Shown one piece after another: positions 44,874 to 53,008 of a DNA stretch of 64,000 bases. Under the pieces are notes generated by a model that made no database searches, was not told the DNA's origin, and saw only the letters and a program-made list of their open reading frames with translations. The stretch spans positions 749,501 through 813,500 of the forward strand of contig NZ_CP041253.1 of assembly GCF_006575665.1 (NCBI RefSeq), read 5' to 3'. The number at the start of each line of letters is the position of its first letter. The stretch's first letter is position 1. Origin of the DNA: Echinicola soli. GTDB taxonomy: Bacteria; Bacteroidota; Bacteroidia; Cytophagales; Cyclobacteriaceae. The translations under genes were made by a program, and so were the position numbers.

Positions 44874-46081
44874 GAACCATTTGTTTTTATTTCCAGGTAC
44901 ACCAGCCCTATCGGCTAAAACCATATCGATTCTTTGACATTGGCGAAGACCACCATTACTGGGATGAATTTGCCAATAAAAGCATCATGCGAAAAGTAGC
45001 AGAAAAATGCTATCTGCCCATGAATGCCCTGCTGCTGGAGTTGATAGAAAAATATCAAGGCCAGTTTAAAGTCAGCTTTTCCCTGTCGGGAGTATTTATG
45101 GACCAGATGGAAGAGTATGCCCCTGACGTTCTGGAGAGCTTCCAGAAACTCGTAGCCACCGGCCATGTAGAGCTAATGAACGAAACCTACGCCCACGCCC
45201 TTTCTGCCTTAAAAAGCAAAGAAGAATTTCATGACATGGTACGCGCACAGCAAGAGAAAGTCAAAAAACTCTTTAACGGATACACCCCTAAAGTATTCCG
45301 TAATACCGAATTGATCTATTCGGATATCATCGGAGAAATGGTCGCAGAACTTGGCTATGAGGCCATCCTTACAGAAGGTGCCAAACATATTCTGGGCTGG
45401 AAGAGCCCCAATTATGTCTATTGCAATGCCATCGAACCAAAGTTGAAAGTGCTGCTTAAGAACTTCCGCTTAAGTGATGATATCGCCTTCCGGTTTGGAG
45501 AAAAAGCATGGCCAGATTGGCCGCTCACCACGGACAAATTTGTCAACTGGATCAATCAAATCCCTCAAGAAGAAGAGGTTATCAACTTGTTTATGGACTA
45601 TGAAACCTTTGGTGAACACCAATGGGCGGAAAGTGGGATTTTTGAATTTATGCGCCACCTACCTGACGCAGTACTGAGCCAATCAAACTTCACTTTCTCC
45701 ACACCATCAGAGGTGGTAGCAGAAGCAGCTCCTGTCGGTAAAATCCACGTTCCCGTCCCTATTTCCTGGGCCGATGAAGAGCGCGACCTTACCGCATGGC
45801 TAGGCAACGACCTTCAGGATGAAGCTTTTGATCGCCTCTACGAACTGGAACCGCTGGTCCGACAGTCCAAGGATCCACAAATCCAAAAAGACTGGAAATA
45901 CCTCCAGACCAGTGACCACTTCTATTACATGTGTACCAAGTTCTTCTCAGATGGAGATATTCACGCTTATTTCAGTCCTTATGAAAGTCCTTATGAGGCA
46001 TTTATCAATTTCATGAATGTCCTTAGCGATTTTATGCTAAGGCTGAAAAAAGAGCAGAATGCACCCGTCACGGAAGAATAA
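44870..46081 (+). CDS. GH57 family alpha-glucan-acting enzyme
   Basis: A 403-residue enzyme with the GH57 fold. It opens CFYFQVHQPYRLKPYRFFD. The nucleophile motif is FRNTELIYSD (E147), and the acid/base motif MDYETFGEHQW has D243. GH57 includes alpha-amylases, 4-alpha-glucanotransferases and branching enzymes; the short length and lack of a branching-enzyme C-terminal extension favour an amylase or transferase. With the debranching enzyme and GT4 it completes a compact glycogen-metabolism operon. A strong terminator follows. Confidence 0.92.
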   Translation: MRTICFYFQVHQPYRLKPYRFFDIGEDHHYWDEFANKSIMRKVAEKCYLPMNALLLELIEKYQGQFKVSFSLSGVFMDQMEEYAPDVLESFQKLVATGHVELMNETYAHALSALKSKEEFHDMVRAQQEKVKKLFNGYTPKVFRNTELIYSDIIGEMVAELGYEAILTEGAKHILGWKSPNYVYCNAIEPKLKVLLKNFRLSDDIAFRFGEKAWPDWPLTTDKFVNWINQIPQEEEVINLFMDYETFGEHQWAESGIFEFMRHLPDAVLSQSNFTFSTPSEVVAEAAPVGKIHVPVPISWADEERDLTAWLGNDLQDEAFDRLYELEPLVRQSKDPQIQKDWKYLQTSDHFYYMCTKFFSDGDIHAYFSPYESPYEAFINFMNVLSDFMLRLKKEQNAPVTEE

Positions 46082-46088
46082 AAAAATA

Positions 46089-46122
46089 AAAAATCCCCGG
46101 AATCACTACCGGGGATTTTTTT
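46089..46122 (+). terminator. Terminator of the glycogen operon
   Basis: AAATCCCCGG / CCGGGGATTT stem, 8-base loop, then a T-run. Confidence 0.92.
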
Positions 46123-46178
46123 ATAAGATTCATCCATGAACACCTGCATGAGCACCGTCATCGGTATTCTGTTCTACA

Positions 46179-48791
46179 TCACACTTCCACATCTTCCACA
46201 TTCTTAAAGTACACCTGTTTATCTGCATCCAAGTCCACCAACACCGCCGCATCATTTTTGATGTATCCACTTAAGATCTGTTTGGACAATTCATTCAAGA
46301 CCAGTCGCTGCATGGTACGCTTCAGTGGCCTCGCACCAAACTGGGGATCAAAACCTACCTCTCCTAGATAGCCCAGAACTTCCCTTGTAGCGTCGATCTC
46401 AATGCCTGCGTTAGCTAACCTTTGCTGGATTTCCTTCCACTGGATGTCGACAATCTTACGGGTAATCGCCCTGTTTAATGGTTCAAACATGACGGTCTCA
46501 TCTATTCTGTTCAAGAATTCCGGCCGAACCGAATTTTTCAACAGCTCAAACACTTCCTTCTTGGTGTCTTCCATCACCTGCTCTTTGTTCCAGTCCTCGA
46601 TGGCAGAAAACCGTTCTTGGATCAACTGCGAACCGATGTTAGTAGTGAGGATAATGATGGTATTTTTGAAATTGGCGATACGGCCCTTATTATCCGTCAG
46701 CCTACCATCATCCAATACCTGCAAGAGGATATTGAACACATCTGGGTGGGCTTTCTCTATCTCATCCAAAAGAATGACGGAATAAGGCTTCCTTCTCACC
46801 GCTTCTGTCAACTGGCCACCTTCGTCATAGCCCACATAACCTGGAGGCGCTCCCACCAGCCTGCTGACTGCATGCCGCTCCTGGTATTCGGACATATCGA
46901 TCCGCACCATGGCATTATCGTCATTGAAAAGGTATTCGGCCAGCGCTTTGGCCAGCTCCGTCTTACCTACTCCAGTGGTCCCCATAAAGATGAAGGAACC
47001 AATGGGCCGTTTTGGATCCTGCAGCCCAGCCCGGCTTCTGCGTACGGCATCGGACAAAGCAGCAATTGCTTCTTGCTGGCCAGCCACGCGCTTGCCAAGT
47101 TCATCTTCCAGGTGGAGTAACTTCTCCCGTTCACTTTCCAGCATCCTGGAAAGGGGGATGCCCGTCCACTTGGCCACTACTGCCGCTACATCCTCAGTGT
47201 CCACTTCCTCCTTCAGCAATGGCGAACCTTCCTGCATCTCCTGAAGCTGCTGCTTGAACGACTCCAGTTTTTGTTCACTTTCGCTGATCTTCCCGTAACG
47301 GATCTCCGCTACTTTTCCAAAATCCCCCGCACGTTCAGCTTGCTCGGCTTCCAATTTAAACTTGTCGATATTCTCCTTCTCGCGCTGAATGCCCATAATG
47401 ACCGCCTTTTCACTTTCCCATTTGGCCTTTACTGCCTGACGCTTTTCGGATAGCTCCGCAATTTCCCTGCTCAGCACCGATTCCTTGTCCTTGTTTTTCT
47501 CTCGACGGATGGCCTCTCGTTCGATTTCCAATTGCATGATCCGCCTGTTCAGCTCATCCAATTCCTGAGGAAGTGAGTCAATTTCCATCCTCAGCTTGGC
47601 AGCGGCCTCATCCATCAAGTCAATGGCCTTATCAGGCAAGAACCGATCAGAAATATAACGTTGGGACAGTTCCACCGCAGAAATGACCGCATCATCTTTA
47701 ACCCTCACACCATGGTGAAGCTCGTACTTGTCCTTGATACCTCGCAAGATGGAAATGGCATCGGCAGCATCCGGCTCGTCCACCAGTACCGCCTGAAATC
47801 TCCGCTCCAGTGCCTTGTCCTTCTCCACGTATTTTTGATATTCCTTCAGCGTGGTGGCACCAATAGCATGAAGCTCCCCTCGTGCCAATGCAGGCTTAAG
47901 CAAGTTGGCCGCATCCATGGCACCTTCACCTCCTCCACCGGCACCGATCAACGTATGGATCTCATCGATGAAAAGGATGATCTCTCCATCAGAATCGGTC
48001 ACCTCTTTTATTACCGCTTTCAGTCTTTCTTCAAATTCACCTTTATATTTGGCCCCTGCTACCAGCAGCCCCATATCCAGGGATATCAAGGTTTTGGACT
48101 TCAGGTTTTCAGGAACATCACCACTGACAATCCGCTGCGCCAATCCTTCCACTATGGCCGTCTTTCCCACACCCGGTTCACCCAGCAGGATTGGGTTGTT
48201 TTTGGTTCTTCGTGCCAAAATCTGTAGCACTCGCCTAATCTCTTCATCACGACCAATGACAGGATCAATTTTCCCTTTCTTGGCCAATTCATTCAGGTTC
48301 TTTGAGTACTTCTCCAGGGACCTGTATTTTGATTCTGCGTTTTGGTCGGTCACTTTATTGCCTTGTCTTAATTCATTGATGGCTTCGATCAGCCCTTTTT
48401 CGGTCATGCCCTGATCTTTTAGCAATTGGGCAGATTTATCGCTACCGGAAAGGATTCCAAGTAGCAAATGCTCTATCGCCACAAACTCATCCCCAAAGGT
48501 CTTCAAATAACCTTTCGCCTTGGCCAATGCTTGGTTTCCTGCATTGGACAGGTACGGTTGCTGTCCACTGACCTTGGGAAACGATTGGATGATTTCTTCC
48601 AGTTTCTGGGAAATAAGTTTCCTGTTTACCCCAAGTTTTTTGAAAACAAAATCAACCACACTCTCATCCTCAGCAAGGATCCCTTTAAGCACGTGCGCCG
48701 GCTCAATGGCCTGCTGCTGCTCTGCCATACAGAGCTCCGCGGCTTTCTGAATGGCCTCCTGCGATTTGATCGTAAATTGTTTAAAATCCAT
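46179..48791 (-). CDS. clpB: ATP-dependent disaggregase ClpB
   Basis: An 870-residue AAA+ chaperone that, with DnaK, extracts proteins from aggregates. The N-domain (about 1-140) precedes AAA1 with GEPGVGKTAIVEG and SLDMGLLVAGAKYKGEFEERL; the middle coiled coil (about 400-520) is rich in Glu/Lys; AAA2 carries GTTGVGKTELAKALA and the pore loop GYVGYDEGGQLTE. No C-terminal IGF/L-type ClpP loop is seen, so it is ClpB and not ClpA/ClpC. It is a single gene. I found no exact heat-shock promoter, since the 470-base upstream spacer has no clear TAnnTTTG. Confidence 0.97.
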   Translation of the reverse strand: MDFKQFTIKSQEAIQKAAELCMAEQQQAIEPAHVLKGILAEDESVVDFVFKKLGVNRKLISQKLEEIIQSFPKVSGQQPYLSNAGNQALAKAKGYLKTFGDEFVAIEHLLLGILSGSDKSAQLLKDQGMTEKGLIEAINELRQGNKVTDQNAESKYRSLEKYSKNLNELAKKGKIDPVIGRDEEIRRVLQILARRTKNNPILLGEPGVGKTAIVEGLAQRIVSGDVPENLKSKTLISLDMGLLVAGAKYKGEFEERLKAVIKEVTDSDGEIILFIDEIHTLIGAGGGGEGAMDAANLLKPALARGELHAIGATTLKEYQKYVEKDKALERRFQAVLVDEPDAADAISILRGIKDKYELHHGVRVKDDAVISAVELSQRYISDRFLPDKAIDLMDEAAAKLRMEIDSLPQELDELNRRIMQLEIEREAIRREKNKDKESVLSREIAELSEKRQAVKAKWESEKAVIMGIQREKENIDKFKLEAEQAERAGDFGKVAEIRYGKISESEQKLESFKQQLQEMQEGSPLLKEEVDTEDVAAVVAKWTGIPLSRMLESEREKLLHLEDELGKRVAGQQEAIAALSDAVRRSRAGLQDPKRPIGSFIFMGTTGVGKTELAKALAEYLFNDDNAMVRIDMSEYQERHAVSRLVGAPPGYVGYDEGGQLTEAVRRKPYSVILLDEIEKAHPDVFNILLQVLDDGRLTDNKGRIANFKNTIIILTTNIGSQLIQERFSAIEDWNKEQVMEDTKKEVFELLKNSVRPEFLNRIDETVMFEPLNRAITRKIVDIQWKEIQQRLANAGIEIDATREVLGYLGEVGFDPQFGARPLKRTMQRLVLNELSKQILSGYIKNDAAVLVDLDADKQVYFKNVEDVEV

Positions 48792-49249
48792 TTTTATCTA
48801 TTGCTTATTTTTTTCAATATTATCCTTGAGCTTTGCGCTCAGTATTACATTTATCAAATCCAGCACCAATCCCTAAAAATCGACTTTTTCGGAAAAAATG
48901 TCCGAAAACACTTGTTAAAAACTAATTTTTAGGACTTTATGGCAGTAAAATTGCATCATCAAGGGAAAACAGGCTCCATATTCGTCACAGGCCAAAGCTA
49001 CTTACCCACCGCTCTCTGCTAACCTCAATTCGATTTAAAAATCGTCACTGCGAAGCGTGAAAAGGGAAATTTGAGGGCTTTTATTCCAATCCCTAAAATG
49101 CCCCCATCCCCTAAAGGGAGCTTTAGAAAGTCCCCTTTAGGGGATTTAGGGGTAAAAACAGTTCATTTTTTCAATTTGACGATTGTTTTCTCGGACGCCA
49201 GTAATATATAACCATACTTTTGCAAGGTTTAACAATCCCATAAATTCCC
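48792..49249. other. Spacer between clpB and rlmN
   Basis: No gene. It contains the 38-base palindromic repeat at 49107-49144 and TCGTCACTGCGAAGCGTG (about 49037), which resembles the end of the palindromic element at 60.99 kb. Possible clpB promoter not identified. Confidence 0.5.
49107..49144. repeat. Palindromic spacer repeat (TCCCCTAAAGGGA...)
   Basis: TCCCCTAAAGGGA (49107-49119) and TCCCCTTTAGGGGA (49131-49144) are near-perfect mirror arms around GCTTTAGAAAG. They can fold into a stable hairpin. The surrounding text GGGGATTTAGGGG adds a third arm. Not associated with a T-run; probably a dispersed repeat. Confidence 0.65.
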
Positions 49250-49257
49250 TACCTTTG
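49250..49257 (+). promoter_or_regulatory. TAnnTTTG -7 element of rlmN
   Basis: TACCTTTG is an exact match, only 4 bases before the ATG at 49262. Predicted transcription start falls at or just after the start codon, suggesting a leaderless mRNA, or else another unrecognised promoter further upstream. Confidence 0.5.
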
Positions 49258-49261
49258 CATT

Positions 49262-50320
49262 ATGATAACGGGTGAGAAAAAAGATATCAGGAAATTGAGC
49301 TTGGAAGAACTCCAAGACTTCTTCCTATCTGTAGGGGATAAAAAATTCAGGGCCAATCAAGTTTATGACTGGCTGTGGAACAAGTCATTGAAGAACTTTG
49401 ATGACATGACCAATATTTCCCTGCCCACCCGTGAAATGCTCAAGGCCAATTTTACCATCAACCACGTCAAGGTGGACCTGATGCAGCATTCCAATGATGG
49501 CACCATCAAAAATGCTGTCAAACTCTACGACAATAAAATCGTGGAATCCGTGTTGATCCCTACCTCCAAGCGGATCACGGCCTGTGTTTCGTCCCAAGTG
49601 GGCTGCAGTCTTGACTGTAATTTCTGTGCAACTGCCCGGCTAAAAAGGATGCGAAACCTGAACCCAGATGAAATCTATGACCAGGTCGTGGCCATCAAAG
49701 ATGAGGCGGAGAAGTACTTCCAACGTCCCCTGACGAATATCGTCTTTATGGGCATGGGCGAGCCCTTGCTAAATTACGCAAATGTCATTGGCGCCATCGA
49801 CAAGATCACCGCCCCAGAGGGACTTGGCATGGCACCGAGGAGAATTACACTTTCTACGGTAGGCATTCCCAAGATAATCAAGAAAATGGCTGACGATGAA
49901 GTGAAATTTAACCTGGCCATCTCTCTCCATTCCGCTATCAACGCCACCAGAAGCCGCCTGATGCCCATCAATGACAAAAGCCCGGTAGAGGAGCTGGCGG
50001 AAGCCTTGAAATACTGGTACCAAAAAACCCAGCGCAAAGTTACTTATGAGTACGTGATATGGGACGGCATCAACGACGATGAAGAACACGCACTAGCCCT
50101 GGCCAAATTCTGCAAGCACATTCCTTCCAAGGTCAACATCATCCAGTACAACCCCATCGATGAAGGGGAGTTTAGGCAAGCCTCACAAGAAGCAGTGGAT
50201 ATGTACGTCCGTACCCTCGAAGGCCGAGGAATCATGGCCAAAGTCAGGAAATCCAGAGGCCAGGACATCGATGCTGCCTGTGGTCAGCTAGCCAACAAAA
50301 ATGAAGTAGCAGAAATATAA
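49262..50320 (+). CDS. rlmN: Dual-specificity 23S rRNA A2503 / tRNA methyltransferase RlmN
   Basis: A radical SAM enzyme that methylates C2 of A2503 in 23S rRNA and A37 in tRNAs. The 352-residue length is normal. The radical-SAM cluster is CSLDCNFC (C115, C119, C122). GMGEPLLNY and TLSTVGIPKII follow, and a conserved C-terminal cysteine is in DIDAACGQLAN, the one that forms the protein-RNA intermediate. The N-terminal segment KKDIRKLSLEELQDFF is standard. The ATG at 49262 is the only suitable start. Confidence 0.96.
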   Translation: MITGEKKDIRKLSLEELQDFFLSVGDKKFRANQVYDWLWNKSLKNFDDMTNISLPTREMLKANFTINHVKVDLMQHSNDGTIKNAVKLYDNKIVESVLIPTSKRITACVSSQVGCSLDCNFCATARLKRMRNLNPDEIYDQVVAIKDEAEKYFQRPLTNIVFMGMGEPLLNYANVIGAIDKITAPEGLGMAPRRITLSTVGIPKIIKKMADDEVKFNLAISLHSAINATRSRLMPINDKSPVEELAEALKYWYQKTQRKVTYEYVIWDGINDDEEHALALAKFCKHIPSKVNIIQYNPIDEGEFRQASQEAVDMYVRTLEGRGIMAKVRKSRGQDIDAACGQLANKNEVAEI

Positions 50321-50470
50321 CCATTTGAACATTTAATTGTCGAAAATCACAACTATTTTTGCAACCCAGCGTTTGACAAAAGGAAAACAACATTAGGTAT
50401 ACCAATTTAACTTTAAATGATTATCTCCTTTGCTTTTGGATTTTATTTAACCAAACTTTTATAAACAATT

Positions 50471-50941
50471 ATGAAAAAGTTATTCTTACTAGGACTGTTC
50501 GCATTGACAGTATCATTTGCACAAGCACAAAGTGCGGGCGATATCAGATTACAAGTCGGTGGTGATTTTGGATTCGATACGGAGCTTTTCGGATTGAATT
50601 TTGGTGGTGAATACCTCATCACAGACAATATATCTGCCGCTCCAAATTTCACCATCTATTTCCCTGACGGTTACAATGCCAGCACATTGAACATTGACGC
50701 TCGGTATTATTTTACCCGCGACATCTTGCAGTGGTATGGTCTTTTGGGATTTACCAATAACTGGGCATCAGCTGAATATATGGGGTTTGAAGATAAAAAC
50801 AGCCGGGCTGGCGCCAATATCGGTGCTGGTGGAGTGTTAAAGTTTGCGGATAATTTCGCCTTTAATCCTGAGCTGAAGTACCAAGCCCAAAAAGGTGGCC
50901 AGGCAGTATTCAGACTTGCCTTGGTATATCTCTTGCCATAA
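50471..50941 (+). CDS. Small outer-membrane beta-barrel protein
   Basis: A 156-residue exported protein: signal peptide 1-21 (ending AQAQS), then alternating hydrophobic/polar strands typical of an eight-stranded barrel (GEYLITDNISAAPNFTIYF named by its ends, LNIDARYYF, GLLGFTNNWAS), with an aromatic C-terminal strand ending VYLLP. Probably an OmpW/OmpA-like outer-membrane protein; function unknown. Followed by a bidirectional terminator shared with murQ. Confidence 0.82.
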   Translation: MKKLFLLGLFALTVSFAQAQSAGDIRLQVGGDFGFDTELFGLNFGGEYLITDNISAAPNFTIYFPDGYNASTLNIDARYYFTRDILQWYGLLGFTNNWASAEYMGFEDKNSRAGANIGAGGVLKFADNFAFNPELKYQAQKGGQAVFRLALVYLLP

Positions 50942-50971
50942 ATTTAGCCATAAGGCTAATAGATTATATAC

Positions 50972-50999
50972 AAAAGGCTCCGATCGGAGCCTTTTGTAT
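50972..50999. terminator. Bidirectional terminator
   Basis: AAAAGGCTCCG / CGGAGCCTTTT perfect stem with a 2-base loop and flanking A/T tracts. It lies between the beta-barrel gene and the convergent murQ. Confidence 0.9.
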
Positions 51000-51000
51000 T

Positions 51001-51807
51001 TTACTTTTGCTTCCAATCTTCAAGGGCATCTTTTACCGAGCCAAATTTCAAAAGGCGCTCCTTAGCTTGGGCTTCGTCCAAGCCAGTCGTTTCCATGACC
51101 ATCTTGGTTCCCCTTTCTACCAACTTTTCATTGGAAAGCTGCATATTGACCATTTTATTGCCCTTCACTTTCCCGAGCTTGATCATCACGGAAGTGGAAA
51201 TCATGTTGAGTACCAATTTCTGTGCTGTCCCTGATTTCATTCGGGTACTGCCCGTCACAAACTCCGGCCCCACCACCACCTCAACGGGGTATTCTGCCGC
51301 AGCGGCCAAGGGGGAGCCTTCGTTACACGTAACACAGCCTGTAAGTAGCCCTTGTTCCCTTGCAGTTTTCAGCCCACCAATGACATAAGGTGTCGTCCCC
51401 GAAGCTGCTATTCCAATCACTGTATCCAATTCCTTGATGCCATTGGCTTTTAAGTCTTGCCAGGATTGATCCGGATCATCCTCTGCCTTCTCTACGGATT
51501 TCCGGATGGCCGTATCCCCACCGGCAATCAGCCCGATCACCATATCGTGCGATACGCCATAAGTCGGCGGGCATTCGGAAGCATCCAGAATGCCCAGACG
51601 CCCACTTGTGCCCGCGCCAATGTAAAAAAGTCTTCCTCCTTTTTCCATCCGTAGGACAATTTGTTCGATCAGCCTTTCGATTGCCGGCAGTGCTTTGCCC
51701 ACCGCCTTAGGCACCGTTTGATCTTCTTTATTCATATTGGTAATGAGCTCGATCACGCTCATATTTTCCAAGTTGTCGTAATGGGAACTGCTCTCAGTCG
51801 TTTTCAT
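51001..51807 (-). CDS. murQ: N-acetylmuramic acid 6-phosphate etherase
   Basis: It cleaves the lactyl ether of MurNAc-6-P to GlcNAc-6-P in peptidoglycan recycling. The 268-residue protein has the SIS fold: FYIGAGTSGRLGILDASECPPTYG (named by its ends) binds the sugar phosphate. IAASGTTPYVIGGL and STRMKSGTAQKLVLN follow. It is a little shorter than E. coli MurQ (298). A GlcNAc/MurNAc-kinase-like gene lies 126 bases upstream on the same strand, so recycling steps are clustered. Confidence 0.95.
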   Translation of the reverse strand: MKTTESSSHYDNLENMSVIELITNMNKEDQTVPKAVGKALPAIERLIEQIVLRMEKGGRLFYIGAGTSGRLGILDASECPPTYGVSHDMVIGLIAGGDTAIRKSVEKAEDDPDQSWQDLKANGIKELDTVIGIAASGTTPYVIGGLKTAREQGLLTGCVTCNEGSPLAAAAEYPVEVVVGPEFVTGSTRMKSGTAQKLVLNMISTSVMIKLGKVKGNKMVNMQLSNEKLVERGTKMVMETTGLDEAQAKERLLKFGSVKDALEDWKQK

Positions 51808-51933
51808 GTGTTTTTATTGATTTTAGAGGCCACAAAGCTCGTCCCGAACCTCTCTGCCTCAGGCAGGTTTAAATCGGGAGCATCCTACACGGTGATAATT
51901 ACCTTCTATGTATCACTTTTGTCAACCTCGATT

Positions 51934-52776
51934 TCATGGGTTGTTTTTATGGTATAATGTCAAACCTGCTATCGGGCTTTCCAGAATCAAATGCACTTTG
52001 ACCTGCATATCTCTAGCGGCTTTACGCAAAATATCACTATTATAAAAAGCTACAGAACCTACAAAACTTACCGGCTTCTCTTTATAGCCCTTATACCTCA
52101 TGACATGCTTTTTGAAGAAATCCTGGAAGCTGTTATAGTACAATAAATAGCAATAAGGATCGGCCACATGCTCTGTGATAAACCGGCAAAAGCTCGCCAT
52201 GTACCTACCTGGAAATGGTTTTCGGTAAACATTGTCTTGTATTACCTGCGCTGTAAGCTGAAACCGCTCGGAGACTTTCCGCTTAAGTGCTGCTGGCATT
52301 TCATCATGGATAAAATCTTGAAGGAATCGTTTACCAATATAGGTACCACCGCCTTCATCACCCAAAATAAACCCCGGGGAAGGCCTGGAATCGACGATTT
52401 CCTCACCATCATAATCGCAGCTATTTGAGCCTGTGCCCAGGATGCAAGCGATGCCTTCCTCATGACCGCATGTGGCCCTCGCGGCTGCCAGCAGATCATG
52501 TTCAATTTTTATGGTGGCATTACCAAACAGATTGCCCAAGGCTGTAGCCACCCCCGTTTTATTTTCAGGAGTGGAGCAGCCCGCACCATAATAATAAATG
52601 GCCACTACCTCTTCTTTGAGGTTCAGCAAAAACTCATCGTTCAGCTCTGTGGCCATTTCTTCAGGCGTCTGGTAGTAAGGATTAAAACCTACCCCCCTGA
52701 ATTGGCTGACATTGCCGTCCCTGTCGATTCCTCGCCAGTCCGTTTTGCTCGATCCACTGTCTGCGATTAATATCAT
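51934..52776 (-). CDS. BadF/BcrA-type ATPase, probable N-acetylglucosamine/MurNAc kinase
   Basis: A 280-residue ASKHA-fold kinase. The phosphate-1 motif is ILIADSGSSKTDWRGID at the N-terminus. The adenosine/phosphate-2 region is GIACILGTGSNSCDYDG. SRPSPGFILGDEGGGTYIGKR is the typical BadF/GlcNAc kinase segment. A neighbouring murQ suggests a sugar kinase that makes MurNAc-6-P or GlcNAc-6-P. It overlaps the cytochrome-b5-like gene by 4 bases and is translationally coupled to it. Confidence 0.86.
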   Translation of the reverse strand: MILIADSGSSKTDWRGIDRDGNVSQFRGVGFNPYYQTPEEMATELNDEFLLNLKEEVVAIYYYGAGCSTPENKTGVATALGNLFGNATIKIEHDLLAAARATCGHEEGIACILGTGSNSCDYDGEEIVDSRPSPGFILGDEGGGTYIGKRFLQDFIHDEMPAALKRKVSERFQLTAQVIQDNVYRKPFPGRYMASFCRFITEHVADPYCYLLYYNSFQDFFKKHVMRYKGYKEKPVSFVGSVAFYNSDILRKAARDMQVKVHLILESPIAGLTLYHKNNP

Positions 52777-53006
52777 TGCTCTATCAATTGGCCAATCGGC
52801 TCAAATTTATCAAATACATTGGCGGTATGGGGAGCATCTACCAGCTCAGCCGTCAAATCCTGCCCTGCCCAATGCTCATAATGTTTCCCATTCTTCCACA
52901 ACCGCGAACGGGAGACATCATAGATTTTCCCCTGAAAAGCCACCCATATTTCAGGTCTATCCTGGCCATTTCTCAAGGCCAGCTGTTGTCGGGTATATGT
53001 TTTCAT
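52773..53006 (-). CDS. Cytochrome b5-like heme/steroid-binding domain protein
   Basis: From the ATG at 53006, 77 residues; an upstream GTG would add 11 residues overlapping the preceding gene. The family pattern is complete: TRQQLALRNGQ, then PEIWVAFQGKIYDVS, and GKHYEHWAGQDLT with the heme-ligand-type histidines, ending APHTANVF. The protein has no signal peptide, membrane helix or fused partner. It lies between a ureohydrolase-fold gene (2 bases upstream) and a sugar kinase (overlapping by 4 bases), a grouping I cannot explain. Heme or sterol-like ligand binding is family knowledge, not seen directly. Confidence 0.83.
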   Translation of the reverse strand: MKTYTRQQLALRNGQDRPEIWVAFQGKIYDVSRSRLWKNGKHYEHWAGQDLTAELVDAPHTANVFDKFEPIGQLIEQ

Positions 53007-53008
53007 GC

